Below are positions 17,991 through 26,752 of a stretch of 64,000 bases of DNA, piece by piece. The position numbers and the translations under genes were made by a program. Position 1 is the first letter of the stretch. Each line of letters starts with the position of its first letter. The notes below the pieces were generated by a model. The model did no database searches. It saw only the letters and a list, made by a program, of their open reading frames with translations, and was not told the origin of the DNA. Source of the stretch: PALSA-911 sp963839645 (GTDB taxonomy: Bacteria; Pseudomonadota; Alphaproteobacteria; Acetobacterales; Acetobacteraceae); assembly GCA_963839645.1 (NCBI GenBank), contig CAWIVZ010000003.1, positions 186,001-250,000 of the forward strand. The letters run 5' to 3'.

Positions 17991-19266
17991 TCAGGCGATC
18001 AGGATGGCGCGGATGTCGTTCACGTTGGTCAGCGTCGGCCCGGTGCGGATCAGGTCGCCGATCGCGTCAAACAGGCTGTAGCTGTCATGCGCGCCCAGCA
18101 CCGCACGCGCCGACAATCCCGCCGAGGCGGCGCGGATCAGCGTATCGGGCGTCACGACCGCCCCCGCCGCGTCCTCGGTGCCATCGATCCCGTCGGTATC
18201 CCCGGCCGCCGCCCAGATCCCCGGCGCGCCGCCCAGCGCCACCGCCAGGCCCAGCAGGAACTCGGTGTTCCGCCCGCCGCGTCCCGCCTGGCCCGAGCCG
18301 ATGGTGACCGTGGTCTCCCCGCCCGACAGCAACAGCGCCGGGGCGGCCAGCGGCAAGCCATGGTCGCGCACCGAGCGGGCGATGCCGGCCATCACAATGC
18401 CCAGCTCGCGCGATCTCGCCCTCCAGCGCGTCGCCCAGGATCAGCGGCGTCAGCCCCAGCCCGCGCGCCGTTTCCGCCGCCGCGCGCAGCGCCATTGCGG
18501 GGGTGGCGATCAGGTGGAACTCCGCATTCGCCAGGCTGCCAGGCTTCGGCGTCTCGTCCTCGTCCTGCGACAACCGCGCCAGGACCCGCGCCGGCAGATC
18601 GAGCCCGAATCGCGCCACCAGCGCCCGCGCGTCGGCGAAGCTGGTCGCATCCGGCACCGTGGGGCCGGAGGCGATCACCGCCGGGTCGTCGCCCGGCACG
18701 TCGCTGATCGCCAGTGTCACCACCCGCGCCGGCGAGGCCGCCGCCGCCAGCCGCCCGCCCTTGATCGCGGAAAGGTGTTTCCGCACCGCGTTCATCTCCG
18801 TGATCGTCGCGCCGCTCGCCAGCAGCGCCCGGTTCACCGCCTGCTTGTCCGCCAGCGTCAGCCCGTCCGCCGGCAAGGCCAGCAGCGCCGACCCGCCGCC
18901 GGAAATCAGCGCCAGCACCAGGTCCTCCGGCCCCAGACCCCGCACCAGATCCAGCAGCCGCCGCGCGCCGCGCTCGCTGTTGGCGTCCGGCACCGGATGG
19001 GACGCCTCGATCACCTCGATCCGCCGCGTCGGCACCGCATGGCCGTAGCGCGTCACCACCGCGCCGGAAATCGCCACGTCCGGCCAGGCCGCCTCCAGCG
19101 CCGCCGCCATCACCGCGGCCGACTTGCCGGCGCCGACCACGATGCAGCGTCCCCGGGGCTTTTCCGGCAGATGACTTGCCAGCATCTTCAGCGGATCGGC
19201 CGCCGCCACCGCGGCGTCGAACACCGCGCGCAGCGCCGTCCGTGCCCGCGCATCATCCCATCCCAT
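17991..19266 (-). CDS. Glycerate 2-kinase, MOFRL family (frameshifted in this sequence)
   Basis: Phosphorylates D-glycerate to 2-phosphoglycerate, which enters glycolysis above pyruvate kinase. The N-terminal frame from ATG 19266 gives VVGAGKSAAVMAAALE, SHPVPD, LISGGGSALLALP and VRKHLSAIKGG; the C-terminal MOFRL part continues in the next frame (SGGETTVTI, GGRNTEFLLG, GDTDGIDG). The break is at about 18407-18412, where one extra base interrupts LEGE(S)RELG. The corrected protein has 424 residues, normal for GckA/TtuD. The start GGGGAAG site is good. Together with pyk it suggests a photorespiratory or tartronate-semialdehyde route. Confidence 0.9.
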
Positions 19267-19369
19267 CCGCGCGCTTCCCCATAACCCTGTTCCCGGCGAG
19301 TATGGCGAAACCGGGCCGCCAATGCCATCTGACCAAGGCCCGACATCCACCCGAGCGCAGGAGACCCGC

Positions 19370-19681
19370 ATGACCGTGCCCGACCTCGACGAGAAAACCC
19401 GCACCGAACTGGAAGCCGCCGCCTTCCGCCGCCTGGTCGCCCACCTGCGTGAGCGCACGGACGTGCAGAACATCGACCTGATGAACCTCGCCGGCTTCTG
19501 CCGGAACTGCCTCAGCCGCTGGTACCGCGAAGGCGCCGCCGAACACGGCCTGACCATCGCCGACCCGGACGCGCGTGAAATCGTCTACGGCATGCCTTAC
19601 AAGGAATGGCAGGCCAAATACCAGAAAGAGGCCTCCGCGGATCAAAAAGCCGCCCTCGCCAAATCCCACCCCGGGCATTGA
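19370..19681 (+). CDS. DUF1244 family protein
   Basis: A 103-residue protein matching DUF1244: FRRLVAHLRERTDVQNIDLM, then FCRNCLSRWY with two conserved Cys, and VYGMPYKEWQAKYQ. Small, cytoplasmic, widespread in proteobacteria, function unknown. ATG 19370 follows GGAG. It diverges from the glycerate kinase gene across 103 bases. Confidence 0.88.
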   Translation: MTVPDLDEKTRTELEAAAFRRLVAHLRERTDVQNIDLMNLAGFCRNCLSRWYREGAAEHGLTIADPDAREIVYGMPYKEWQAKYQKEASADQKAALAKSHPGH

Positions 19682-19690
19682 CCGGGGGAG

Positions 19691-19895
19691 GAAGGAAGGC
19701 CAGGGGCTCCGCCCCTGGACCCCGCTAAGGGCAAGCCCTTAGAACCCCATACTGGTTTGGGAGTGCAAGGAGGGCCTACCCGGACCTTGCAAGGTCCGGG
19801 TAGGCCCTCCTTGCACTCCCAAACAATGGAAGGTTTCCAAAGGCGAGCCTTTGGCGGGGGTCCAGGGGGCAGAGCCCCCTGGCCTTGCTTCCTTC
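19691..19895. repeat. Composite palindromic element, copy 1 (205 bp)
   Basis: The element is bounded by inverted ends (AAGGAAGGCCAGGGGC and its near-complement before 19895). Inside lies a chain of hairpins: CCAGGGGC/GCCCCTGG, CTAAGGG/CCCTTAG, a 70-bp perfect palindrome at 19755-19824, CCAAAGGC/GCCTTTGG and CCAGGGGGC/GCCCCCTGG. The outer arms CCTGGACCCCGC and GCGGGGGTCCAGG can also pair. It lies between DUF1244 and gapR. A second copy is at 63681, a diverged one at 23254 and a half at 46803. No ORF inside is credible. Confidence 0.9.
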
Positions 19896-19959
19896 ACCCG
19901 ATTGACGCACGACCGGGCGGGGCCTATGCCGCCCGCCCATTCTCGAACTGGAGCCGCCG

Positions 19960-20226
19960 GTGGACATGGATATCAGCGAAAAGCAACCTGAGACGGGCGG
20001 CATTGCCGCGGACCGGCTGCGCAGCCTGGTCGATCGGATCGAGCGGCTGGAAGAAGAGCGCAAGGCGCTCGGCAACGACATCAAGGACATCTACGCCGAG
20101 GCGAAATCCGCCGGCTTCGATGTGAAGGTGCTGCGCCAGCTCATCCGCATGCGCAAGCAGGAAGCCGCCGAGATCGAGGAGCAGGAAACCCTGCTCGACC
20201 TGTATCGCCGCGCCCTGGGTATGTAG
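19960..20226 (+). CDS. gapR: GapR family nucleoid-associated protein (DUF2312)
   Basis: An 88-residue, highly charged coiled-coil protein: LVDRIERLEEERKAL, IKDIYAEAKSAGFDVKVLR, IRMRKQEAAEIEEQETLLD. This is the DUF2312/GapR pattern. In Caulobacter GapR clamps overtwisted, AT-rich DNA and assists replication and chromosome segregation. GTG 19960 is spaced six bases from GGAG; ATG 19966 is an alternative two codons in. A palindromic repeat begins 16 bases after the stop. Confidence 0.9.
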   Translation: MDMDISEKQPETGGIAADRLRSLVDRIERLEEERKALGNDIKDIYAEAKSAGFDVKVLRQLIRMRKQEAAEIEEQETLLDLYRRALGM

Positions 20227-20241
20227 GCGTTCCCGCGGCGC

Positions 20242-20348
20242 CTAGAGCAATATCGCTTGAAGTTGGCTCAACTGAGCGATGAAATTGCTCGTCAAAACAA
20301 AGACCTAGAGCATGATCGCTTCGTCTATCCGAAGCGGTCATGCTCTAG
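20242..20348 (+). repeat. RIME-like 107-bp double-palindrome element, copy A
   Basis: Two imperfect hairpins with termini CTAGAGCA and TGCTCTAG, joined by the linker GCTCGTCAAAACAAAGAC. Copies lie at 43986-44092 (same orientation, near identical) and 29852-29958 (opposite). The layout resembles rhizobial RIME elements. Its terminal CTAG supplies the stop codon of the convergent aminotransferase gene. Confidence 0.88.
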
Positions 20349-21493
20349 GTCATGGCGCCGCGGAACATTTCCAGAAACCGATCGACGTCCGCCTCGTCGT
20401 TATAGACATGCGGGCTGATCCGCATGCGCCCCAGCCGCGGCGCCACATGCACGTCCGCGGCTTCCAGCCGCCCGATCAGCCCTTCCGGCATGCCCCGCGG
20501 AAAACCCAGGCTGAGGATATGCGGCGCCCGCAGCGCCGCATCCGGAACCTGCACGCCGATATTGCCCAGCCCCTCCGCCAACCGCCCGGTCAGCATCGCC
20601 AGCCGATCCTCGATCGCCGCCCGGCCCCAGCCGGCCATCATCTCCATGCCGATCGAGGCCATTTCCAGCGACACGAAATGGTCCCGCTCGCCCATGTCGA
20701 AGCGCCGCGCGCCGCTCACGTAGGTCATGTCGCGCATATACGGCGCCCGGTCGGACGCGATGGCCCGCCGCCCGAACCCGGTCTGCTCCAGCGGCACGCC
20801 GTCCTGATGCCGCCGGGCGATGTACAGAAATGCCCGCCCATACGGCCCCAGCACCCATTTATAGGTCGGAAAAACCAGGAAATCCGGATCGATCCGCCGT
20901 ACATCGAGGTCCATCACCCCCGCCCCATGCGTGGCATCCACCAGCAGCTTCGCCCCGGCGGAGCGTAGCGCCGGGGCGATCCGGTCCAGGTCCAGCACGC
21001 AGCCATCCGACCAATGCACCGAGGATACCGAGGCCAAGGCCAGCGGCGGCGCCCCCGCCCGTCCGATCGCCGCCAGCATCGCGGCGGTCCAGTCGCCGTC
21101 CGCCGGCTGCGCCACGGCCTCCACGGCAAAGCCCTGCGCCTCCGCCCGGGCATGCCATTCCAGCACCGGCGAGGAATGATCGTCCTGCAGCACCAATACC
21201 CGCGCTCCTGCGGGGATGGCCACCAACTTGCCGACGATCGCCGCGCCATAGCTGACCGAGGGGATCAGCGCGACATCCTCCGCCTCCGCCCCGATCAGCG
21301 CGGCGGCGGCCCGGCGCGCCCGCTCGTGCTGGGCAACGGCGAAATCGGCATCGATCCGCCAGGGCTGCCCCTTGCGCGCCACCCCGATCCGCCCGGCCTC
21401 CTGCGACGCCAGCGGCAGCGGGCTCCAGGAAGCCGCGTTGAGATAGGCGACCTGGCGCGGAATATCGAACTTGTCGCGCTGGCTGGGCAGCAT
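20345..21493 (-). CDS. Class V aminotransferase-fold PLP enzyme
   Basis: PLP-dependent enzyme of 382 residues in the cysteine desulfurase/kynureninase-like fold. The Schiff-base lysine is in FPTYKWVLGPYG; LLVDATHGAGVMDLDV gives the PLP aspartate; SSVHWSDG is the substrate-side loop. ATG 21493 lies behind AGGGAG; a GTG three codons upstream overlaps that site. The stop codon lies inside the palindromic element at 20242-20348. Reaction not predictable. Confidence 0.85.
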   Translation of the reverse strand: MLPSQRDKFDIPRQVAYLNAASWSPLPLASQEAGRIGVARKGQPWRIDADFAVAQHERARRAAAALIGAEAEDVALIPSVSYGAAIVGKLVAIPAGARVLVLQDDHSSPVLEWHARAEAQGFAVEAVAQPADGDWTAAMLAAIGRAGAPPLALASVSSVHWSDGCVLDLDRIAPALRSAGAKLLVDATHGAGVMDLDVRRIDPDFLVFPTYKWVLGPYGRAFLYIARRHQDGVPLEQTGFGRRAIASDRAPYMRDMTYVSGARRFDMGERDHFVSLEMASIGMEMMAGWGRAAIEDRLAMLTGRLAEGLGNIGVQVPDAALRAPHILSLGFPRGMPEGLIGRLEAADVHVAPRLGRMRISPHVYNDEADVDRFLEMFRGAMT

Positions 21494-21527
21494 CCGGTTC
21501 ACTCCCTGGCAGGGACGGGCAAGCCGC

Positions 21528-21779
21528 CTATTCCGCCTGCGGCTCGGTGCGGAAATACGGCTCCACCTTGCCCTTCATCATCATGGTCAGCGGATTGCCC
21601 TTGCGGTCCACCGTCTTGCCGACCGCCTGGCGGATCCAGCCCTCGCTGACGCAATATTCCTCGACCGTGGTCTTCTCCACGCCGTTGAACCGGATGCCGA
21701 CGCCCCGCACCAGCGCGGCCTCGTCGTAATACTGGCTCTTCGGGTTGATGGAGAGCCGGTCGGGAGGGGTGTCTGTCAT
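21528..21779 (-). CDS. DUF3297 family protein
   Basis: Eighty-three residues matching DUF3297: PDRLSINPKSQYYDEA, GVGIRFNGVEKTTVEEYC, VGKTVDRKGNPLTMMMKG and VEPYF. Small conserved cytoplasmic protein of unknown function. It precedes the aminotransferase gene on the same strand by 34 bases and may be cotranscribed with it. Confidence 0.87.
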   Translation of the reverse strand: MTDTPPDRLSINPKSQYYDEAALVRGVGIRFNGVEKTTVEEYCVSEGWIRQAVGKTVDRKGNPLTMMMKGKVEPYFRTEPQAE

Positions 21780-21844
21780 GGCATTCTTCGCAATCTCAAG
21801 GGAAGCCGCGAAAATGCCTTCGCCCCGCCCCGAGGCAAGCCGGC

Positions 21845-22471
21845 CTACATCAGCGGCTTCACCCCATCCTTCTCGGCCTGCACGATCCGCGCCGTCAGCG
21901 CGCCGTCCGCCGACTTGCTTGCCACGACCGTCACCGCCGCGCCCGGCTTCAGCAGCGTATCGTCGCCCGCGATCAGCTTCACCACCCGGGTACCCGGCGA
22001 TACCTCGATCCGCTGCTCGCCGCCACGGTATTTCAAGGTCAGCACCTCGCCGCCCCGGCTGTCGCCCTTCGTGATGCCGGCGATCCCGTCCACCACGGCG
22101 TTCGTCATCGTCTGCTCCGGCTCCCCCATCGGCCGGTGGCCCTCACCGGTGCCGCGCATGCTGGCGGGGAAGATATGCACCTCCTGCGCGTGCAGCCTGC
22201 CGTCCCGGCCCTTCACCGCCGCCGAGCCGACGAAATCGCCGGGCTTGATGTCGGACAGCTTGCGCTCGGCCAGCGCCGCGATCCGCACCCCCTCGGGCAT
22301 CGCGATCGTCAGGTCCTGCCCATCCAGCGTATGCACCGCGAGCGCATGGCCGTCGAACCGCTCGACGGTGCCATGGATGCGTTCCGGCAAGCCGGCCCGC
22401 GCGCCTTGGGCCGCCGCGGCGACCCCCAGCCCGAGAACGCCCCCGGCCAGGCAAAGCATCTTCCCTCGCAT
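21845..22471 (-). CDS. Exported beta-rich protein of unknown function
   Basis: A 208-residue protein with a clear signal peptide (KMLCLAGGVLGLGVAAAAQGARA). The mature part has two similar beta segments: IHGTVERFDGHALAVHTLDG near residue 32, and a later one with TLKYRGGEQRIEVSPGTRVV. This recalls DUF5666/OB-like periplasmic domains, where KPGDFVGSAAV and KPGAAVTVVA are the recurring element. ATG 22471 has a GGGAGCGGAG site. It diverges from the YciB-like gene. Function unknown. Confidence 0.75.
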   Translation of the reverse strand: MRGKMLCLAGGVLGLGVAAAAQGARAGLPERIHGTVERFDGHALAVHTLDGQDLTIAMPEGVRIAALAERKLSDIKPGDFVGSAAVKGRDGRLHAQEVHIFPASMRGTGEGHRPMGEPEQTMTNAVVDGIAGITKGDSRGGEVLTLKYRGGEQRIEVSPGTRVVKLIAGDDTLLKPGAAVTVVASKSADGALTARIVQAEKDGVKPLM

Positions 22472-22624
22472 TCTCCGCTCCCTTGCAAATGGTCGCCCAG
22501 ATATAGGTGAACGGGGGCCGAGTGCCGAGGGGCGGGCGGATGAACCCGCGGCAACATCTCGTTGCCCCGCACCCGTAAACTGCGCTACCTGACCGCATCA
22601 ACGCCTGGAGCGGCATTTTTCTGC

Positions 22625-23251
22625 ATGGAAAGAATTCTGCAAACCCTGCGCTCCCCCGCCGTGCGCAACGCCCTGATCGAATTCGGCCCGCTGCTGATCT
22701 TCTGGGTGCTGCTCTGGACGGTGGACCTGAAGATCGCCATCGCGGTCGGTGTCGTCCTGATGCTGGGGGATGCCGCCTACCGGCGCTGGCGCGGCCTGCC
22801 GATCAGCCGGCTCTATCTGCTGTCGGGCGGCCTGACCGTGCTTTTCGGCTGCATCGACCTGTTCGCCCAAACCCCGTTCATGCTGAAATACGAGGACGTC
22901 ATCACCAGCGTCGTCATCGCCGGCGCCTTCGCCTGGGGCGCGCGCGGCGAGAAATCGATGATCCAGGGCCTGGTCGAACAGCAGCAGGGCGACGCCTTCG
23001 AGGACGGACCGGACATCCGCCGCTTCTTCAAGCTGTTCACGCTGCTCTGGGCCGCCTACTTTCTGCTCAAGGCCATCGTCTATCTATGGCTCGGCGAGAT
23101 CTTCCCGATGGAAGAAGCCCTCACCATCCGCCCCGTCGTCGGCATGGTCAGCCTGGGCGGGATGATGCTGCTCAGCCTGAAGGCGCAAACATTGTTCGAT
23201 TTTGGCGTGAAAATCGGCATCCTGCCAAAGGTCGCCGACGACGAGGCGTGA
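22625..23251 (+). CDS. YciB/IspZ-like inner-membrane protein
   Basis: A 208-residue polytopic membrane protein with about five hydrophobic segments (FGPLLIFWVLLWTV, IAVGVVLMLG, LYLLSGGLTVLFG, LFTLLWAAYFLL, VVGMVSLGGMMLL). The EFGPLLIFW start, the YRRWRGLPISRL loop and the VLFGCIDLF segment fit the intracellular septation protein A family. No strong ribosome site is seen before ATG 22625. The 3' end abuts a large palindromic element. Family assignment is likely but not certain. Confidence 0.7.
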   Translation: MERILQTLRSPAVRNALIEFGPLLIFWVLLWTVDLKIAIAVGVVLMLGDAAYRRWRGLPISRLYLLSGGLTVLFGCIDLFAQTPFMLKYEDVITSVVIAGAFAWGARGEKSMIQGLVEQQQGDAFEDGPDIRRFFKLFTLLWAAYFLLKAIVYLWLGEIFPMEEALTIRPVVGMVSLGGMMLLSLKAQTLFDFGVKIGILPKVADDEA

Positions 23252-23253
23252 GA

Positions 23254-23540
23254 GCCAAGGCTGGGGCTCCGCCCCAGGCCCCGGCACGGTCCGGCGCGCG
23301 TCTTCGCGCGACGCTCTGCCCTGCACCCGTGAGGGAACTCGTCCCCTCAACCCCATGGACTGGTTTCTTGGGAAGAGGGCCGAACCGACGAAGCCGTTGA
23401 TGGGCTATGTCATGGCCCTCTTCCCAAGAAACCAATTTAAGAGGGTCAAGGGAACGAGTTCCCTTGCGGGCTGTGGCTGCGAAGCAGACACAGGGGGCAG
23501 CGCCCCTCCTGGGGTTTGGGGCGAAGCCCCAACCTTGCTT
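23254..23540. repeat. Composite palindromic element, copy 3 (diverged)
   Basis: Same architecture as the 19691 element: GC hairpins at each end (CTGGGGC/GCCCCAG, TTTGGGGC/GCCCCAA), the shared AACCCCAT and ACTGGTTT segment, and a central hairpin with perfect 20-bp arms (23362-23381 and 23414-23433) around a 32-base loop. The arm sequence is unrelated to the other copies. It fills the space between convergent yciB-like and glcB genes and could act as a two-way terminator. Confidence 0.82.
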
Positions 23541-23541
23541 C

Positions 23542-25707
23542 CTACCCCGCCGCCTTCGCCTCCCGCCGGCGCGCGTGCAGGATGAACTCGGTGTAGCCGT
23601 TCGGCTGGCTCGCGCCCTTGAACACCAGGTCGCAGGCGGCCTTGAACGCGACTCCGTCGAACTTGGGCGCCATTGGCTGATACAGCGGATCGCCCTCGTT
23701 CTGCCGGTCCACCACCGCCGCCATCCGCTTAAGGGTCTCCATCACCTGCGCCTCGGTGGCGATGCCGTGATGCAGCCAGTTGGCGATGTGCTGGCTGGAG
23801 ATGCGCAACGTCGCGCGGTCCTCCATCAGCCCGACATCGTGGATGTCCGGCACCTTGGAGCACCCGACCCCCTGATCGATCCAGCGCACCACGTAGCCCA
23901 GGATGCCCTGGGCGTTGTTCTCCAGTTCCTGGCGCACGTCCTCGGCCGAGAAGTTCACCCCGGTCGCCACCGGAATGGTCAGCAGGTCCGACAGCTTCGC
24001 CCGCTTCCGGCTCATGAGCTCTTCCTGCCGGTTCGCCACGTTCACCATGTGATAATGCAGCGCGTGCAGCGTGGCGGCGGTGGGCGAGGGCACCCAGGCG
24101 GTGTTGGCGCCGGCCATCGGGTGGCCGATCTTCTGCGCCAGCATGTCCGCCATCCGATCCGGCGCCGCCCACATGCCCTTGCCGATCTGCGCCCGGCCAC
24201 GCAGGCCGGCGTGCAGGCCGATATCGACGTTCTGGTCCTCATAGGCCTTGATCCAGGCGGAGTTGCGCATCTCGTTCTTGCGGATCATCGGCCCCGCTTC
24301 CAGCGAGGTGCGCATCTCGTCGCCGGTGCGGTCCAGGAAGCCGGTGTTGATGAACACCACCCGCTCGCGCGCGGCATAGATACAGGCCTTGAGGTTGGCG
24401 GAGGTCCGCCGCTCCTCATCCATGATCCCCATTTTCAGCGTGTTCGCCGGCAACGTCAGCAATTGTTCGGTCTTCGCGAAGATCGTACTGGCGAAGGCCA
24501 CCTCTTCCGGCCCGTGCATCTTCGGCTTGACGATATAGACCGACCCGGCGCGGCTGTTGCGCAGCGGCCCGTTGCCCTGCAGGTCGTGGACGGCGATCAG
24601 GGAGGTGACCACCGCGTCCATCAGCCCCTCGGGGATCTCGGCGCCGTCCGCGTCCAGGATCGCGTCGGTATACATGTGGTGGCCGACGTTGCGCATCAGC
24701 ATCAGGCTACGGCCGTGCAGCACCAGGTCCCCGCCGCCGGGCGCATTATAGAACCGGTCGGTATGCAGCCGGCGGTGCAGGGTCTGCCCGCCCTTCTCGA
24801 AGCTCTCGGTCAGCGAGCCCTTCATCAGGCCGAGCAGGTTGCGGTAGATCAGCACCTTGTCCTCGGCATCGACGGCCGCGACGCTGTCCTCGCAATCCAT
24901 GATCGTGGTGATCGCGGCTTCCACCAGCACGTCGGACACGCCGGCCGGATCGGTCTTGCCGATCGGATGCTTGCGGTCGATCTGGATTTCCAGGTGCAGG
25001 TTGTGGTGGCGGATCAGCACGGCGGACAGATGCGTCACATCACCGCGATAGCCGACAAACCCGTCCTCATGCGCCAGCGCGGCGCGGGTGCCGGACGCCA
25101 TCTCCACGATCAGCCGGTTGCCTTCGAGGTGATACGCCACCGCGTCGGCATGGCTGCCGGCATAAAGCGGCGCCGCCTGGTCGAGGAATTCCTTGGCCCG
25201 CGCGATCACCTTGGCGCCGCGCACCGGGTTGTAGCCGCCCGCCCGCGTGGCGCCGCCGTCTTCCGAAACCGCATCGGTGCCGTACAGCGCATCATACAGG
25301 GACCCCCAGCGCGCATTGGCGGCGTTCAACGCATAGCGGGCATTGGTGACCGGCACCACCAGCTGCGGCCCGGCGATCGAGGCGATTTCCGCATCGACGT
25401 TCGCGGTCGTGATCTCGAAATCCGCGGGCTCGGGCAGCAGATAGCCGATCTCGCGCAGGAAGCTGTCGTATTCCGTCTCGCTGAAGGGCCGGCCGCGATG
25501 GCTTTTGTGCCAGGCATCGATCTGGCCCTGCAGCGCCTCCCGCTTGGCCAGCAGCATCTTGTTGATCGGGGCAAGCTCACGCACCAGGTCGCCGAATTCG
25601 AGCCAAAAGCCGGCCGGGTCGAGTCCGGTGCCGGGGATCGCCTCGTGGGTGATGAAATCGTACAGCGAACGGACGATCGTCAGGCCACCGGCTTTGATAT
25701 GGTCCAT
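23542..25707 (-). CDS. glcB: Malate synthase G
   Basis: Condenses glyoxylate and acetyl-CoA to malate. It has 721 residues, the usual length of the monomeric G isoform. Seen are VPVTNARYALNAANARWGSLYDALYGTD, split across the insert typical of this class, the catalytic and metal region TIMDCEDSVAAVDAEDK, YIVKPKMHGPEEVAF and GIMDEERRTSANL. The C-terminal plug ends NGYTEFILHARRRE. ATG 25707 follows AGGAGATCAGGA. It probably serves glyoxylate produced from acetate or glycolate; no isocitrate lyase lies in the window. Confidence 0.96.
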   Translation of the reverse strand: MDHIKAGGLTIVRSLYDFITHEAIPGTGLDPAGFWLEFGDLVRELAPINKMLLAKREALQGQIDAWHKSHRGRPFSETEYDSFLREIGYLLPEPADFEITTANVDAEIASIAGPQLVVPVTNARYALNAANARWGSLYDALYGTDAVSEDGGATRAGGYNPVRGAKVIARAKEFLDQAAPLYAGSHADAVAYHLEGNRLIVEMASGTRAALAHEDGFVGYRGDVTHLSAVLIRHHNLHLEIQIDRKHPIGKTDPAGVSDVLVEAAITTIMDCEDSVAAVDAEDKVLIYRNLLGLMKGSLTESFEKGGQTLHRRLHTDRFYNAPGGGDLVLHGRSLMLMRNVGHHMYTDAILDADGAEIPEGLMDAVVTSLIAVHDLQGNGPLRNSRAGSVYIVKPKMHGPEEVAFASTIFAKTEQLLTLPANTLKMGIMDEERRTSANLKACIYAARERVVFINTGFLDRTGDEMRTSLEAGPMIRKNEMRNSAWIKAYEDQNVDIGLHAGLRGRAQIGKGMWAAPDRMADMLAQKIGHPMAGANTAWVPSPTAATLHALHYHMVNVANRQEELMSRKRAKLSDLLTIPVATGVNFSAEDVRQELENNAQGILGYVVRWIDQGVGCSKVPDIHDVGLMEDRATLRISSQHIANWLHHGIATEAQVMETLKRMAAVVDRQNEGDPLYQPMAPKFDGVAFKAACDLVFKGASQPNGYTEFILHARRREAKAAG

Positions 25708-25898
25708 TTTGTCCTGATCTCCTGAGGGGGCGGCGCGCCCGTGAACGACGATACGACGAGCGATAATGCGCCCGGACCGCTAAATCCAGCCCTGAACCGC
25801 CAGGGGCTTGTGAAGGCGAGGATTTCCGCTCCTAATCCGTTGTGGCGGCGCTTCGGCTGAGTCTAAAATGCAGTAGCATGTAAAAAAACGCACTTTAG

Positions 25899-25930
25899 GG
25901 TTGATAATCGTTTATTGGGGTTGATAATCG
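25899..25930. promoter_or_regulatory. Two 20-bp-spaced direct repeats upstream of a PEP-CTERM gene
   Basis: GGTTGATAATCG occurs at 25899-25910 and 25919-25930, exactly two helical turns apart, in the AT-richer 294-base gap between glcB and the PEP-CTERM gene. The second continues as TAATCGATTA, a perfect 10-bp palindrome. This is a plausible activator or repressor site 70-100 bases before the start at 26002. The rest of the gap shows nothing I recognise. Confidence 0.45.
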
Positions 25931-26001
25931 ATTAACGGCAATGTAAGAAACGGTCTCACGGACTGACGTATGCGTTACGCACTCCAAAAAGGGGTCTTTC
26001 G

Positions 26002-26706
26002 ATGAAACTTCATAAGCTCGCGATGGCTGGCGCTGTGATCTCAGCGGCGTTCTCCATGACGCCGGCATCCGCTGTGATCCTGAACACTCCGACCCAGACG
26101 CTCACCTGGGGGCCGCAGGCGCCCGCGTGGACCCATACGTTCTCGTTCAGCCCCTTTGTGGCGCCACTTCCGGCAGACGTGTTCAACTCCGTGCACATCA
26201 CCGTCACCGGAGCCGAGGCGTTCAGTTCGGGGACGATCTATTGCATCGTTGGCCCGTGTTCGGGGAACTATACGCTGGCCTCCACGTTCACCGTCACGGC
26301 TTCGCCGCTGCCAGCGTCGCCGTCGTTTGGCCCCCTGGTCACGAGCGCAACTGGTTCCTATAGCCTGCCCGCGCCTCCGCCCGGGTCTTTTACGACATTG
26401 CCCATCCCCGCCGGGGCGGCCGGAGCGAGCCTCGTATACTCCAATACGGTGCCGGGCTCGGGCGGCACGTTGAATGCCAGCCACTTCACCGGCGGCCCTG
26501 TCAATTTCACCTTCCAGGCAACGGACCTTCAAGCGGTTTCCCCGACGGCTGGCGTCGCGGCGGCCAGTTTTGCGGGCGTGACCGACTTCCTTCGGGTCTC
26601 GCTTTACTATGACTATACCTCCGTCCCGGAGCCGGCCGGCCTGATCCCGCTTGCCGCTGGCCTTATCGGCCTTGGAATGCTGCGCCGCCGCCGCAACAAG
26701 GCCTGA
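26002..26706 (+). CDS. PEP-CTERM sorting domain protein
   Basis: A 234-residue exported protein. It has a signal peptide (residues 1-24, ending PASA), then a beta-rich body low in charge with several Gly/Pro/Ser/Thr stretches. The C-terminal sorting signal is VPEPAGL, followed by a hydrophobic helix and RRRR. Exosortase is expected to cleave it for export to the surface or matrix. The central region resembles choice-of-anchor type domains. A good terminator follows. Confidence 0.92.
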   Translation: MKLHKLAMAGAVISAAFSMTPASAVILNTPTQTLTWGPQAPAWTHTFSFSPFVAPLPADVFNSVHITVTGAEAFSSGTIYCIVGPCSGNYTLASTFTVTASPLPASPSFGPLVTSATGSYSLPAPPPGSFTTLPIPAGAAGASLVYSNTVPGSGGTLNASHFTGGPVNFTFQATDLQAVSPTAGVAAASFAGVTDFLRVSLYYDYTSVPEPAGLIPLAAGLIGLGMLRRRRNKA

Positions 26707-26752
26707 TTATCGCGGAGGTCTGGCCCTGCCGGGTCAGTCTCCCGCCGACTTT

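Noticed and set aside
19691..19895. Retron or group II intron RNA
   Set aside because: No reverse transcriptase gene or catalytic domain V-like element is nearby; the structure is a chain of symmetric hairpins.
23407..25725. 772-codon plus-strand frame over malate synthase
   Set aside because: Shadow frame; its start lies in the palindromic repeat and the minus strand encodes a full malate synthase G.
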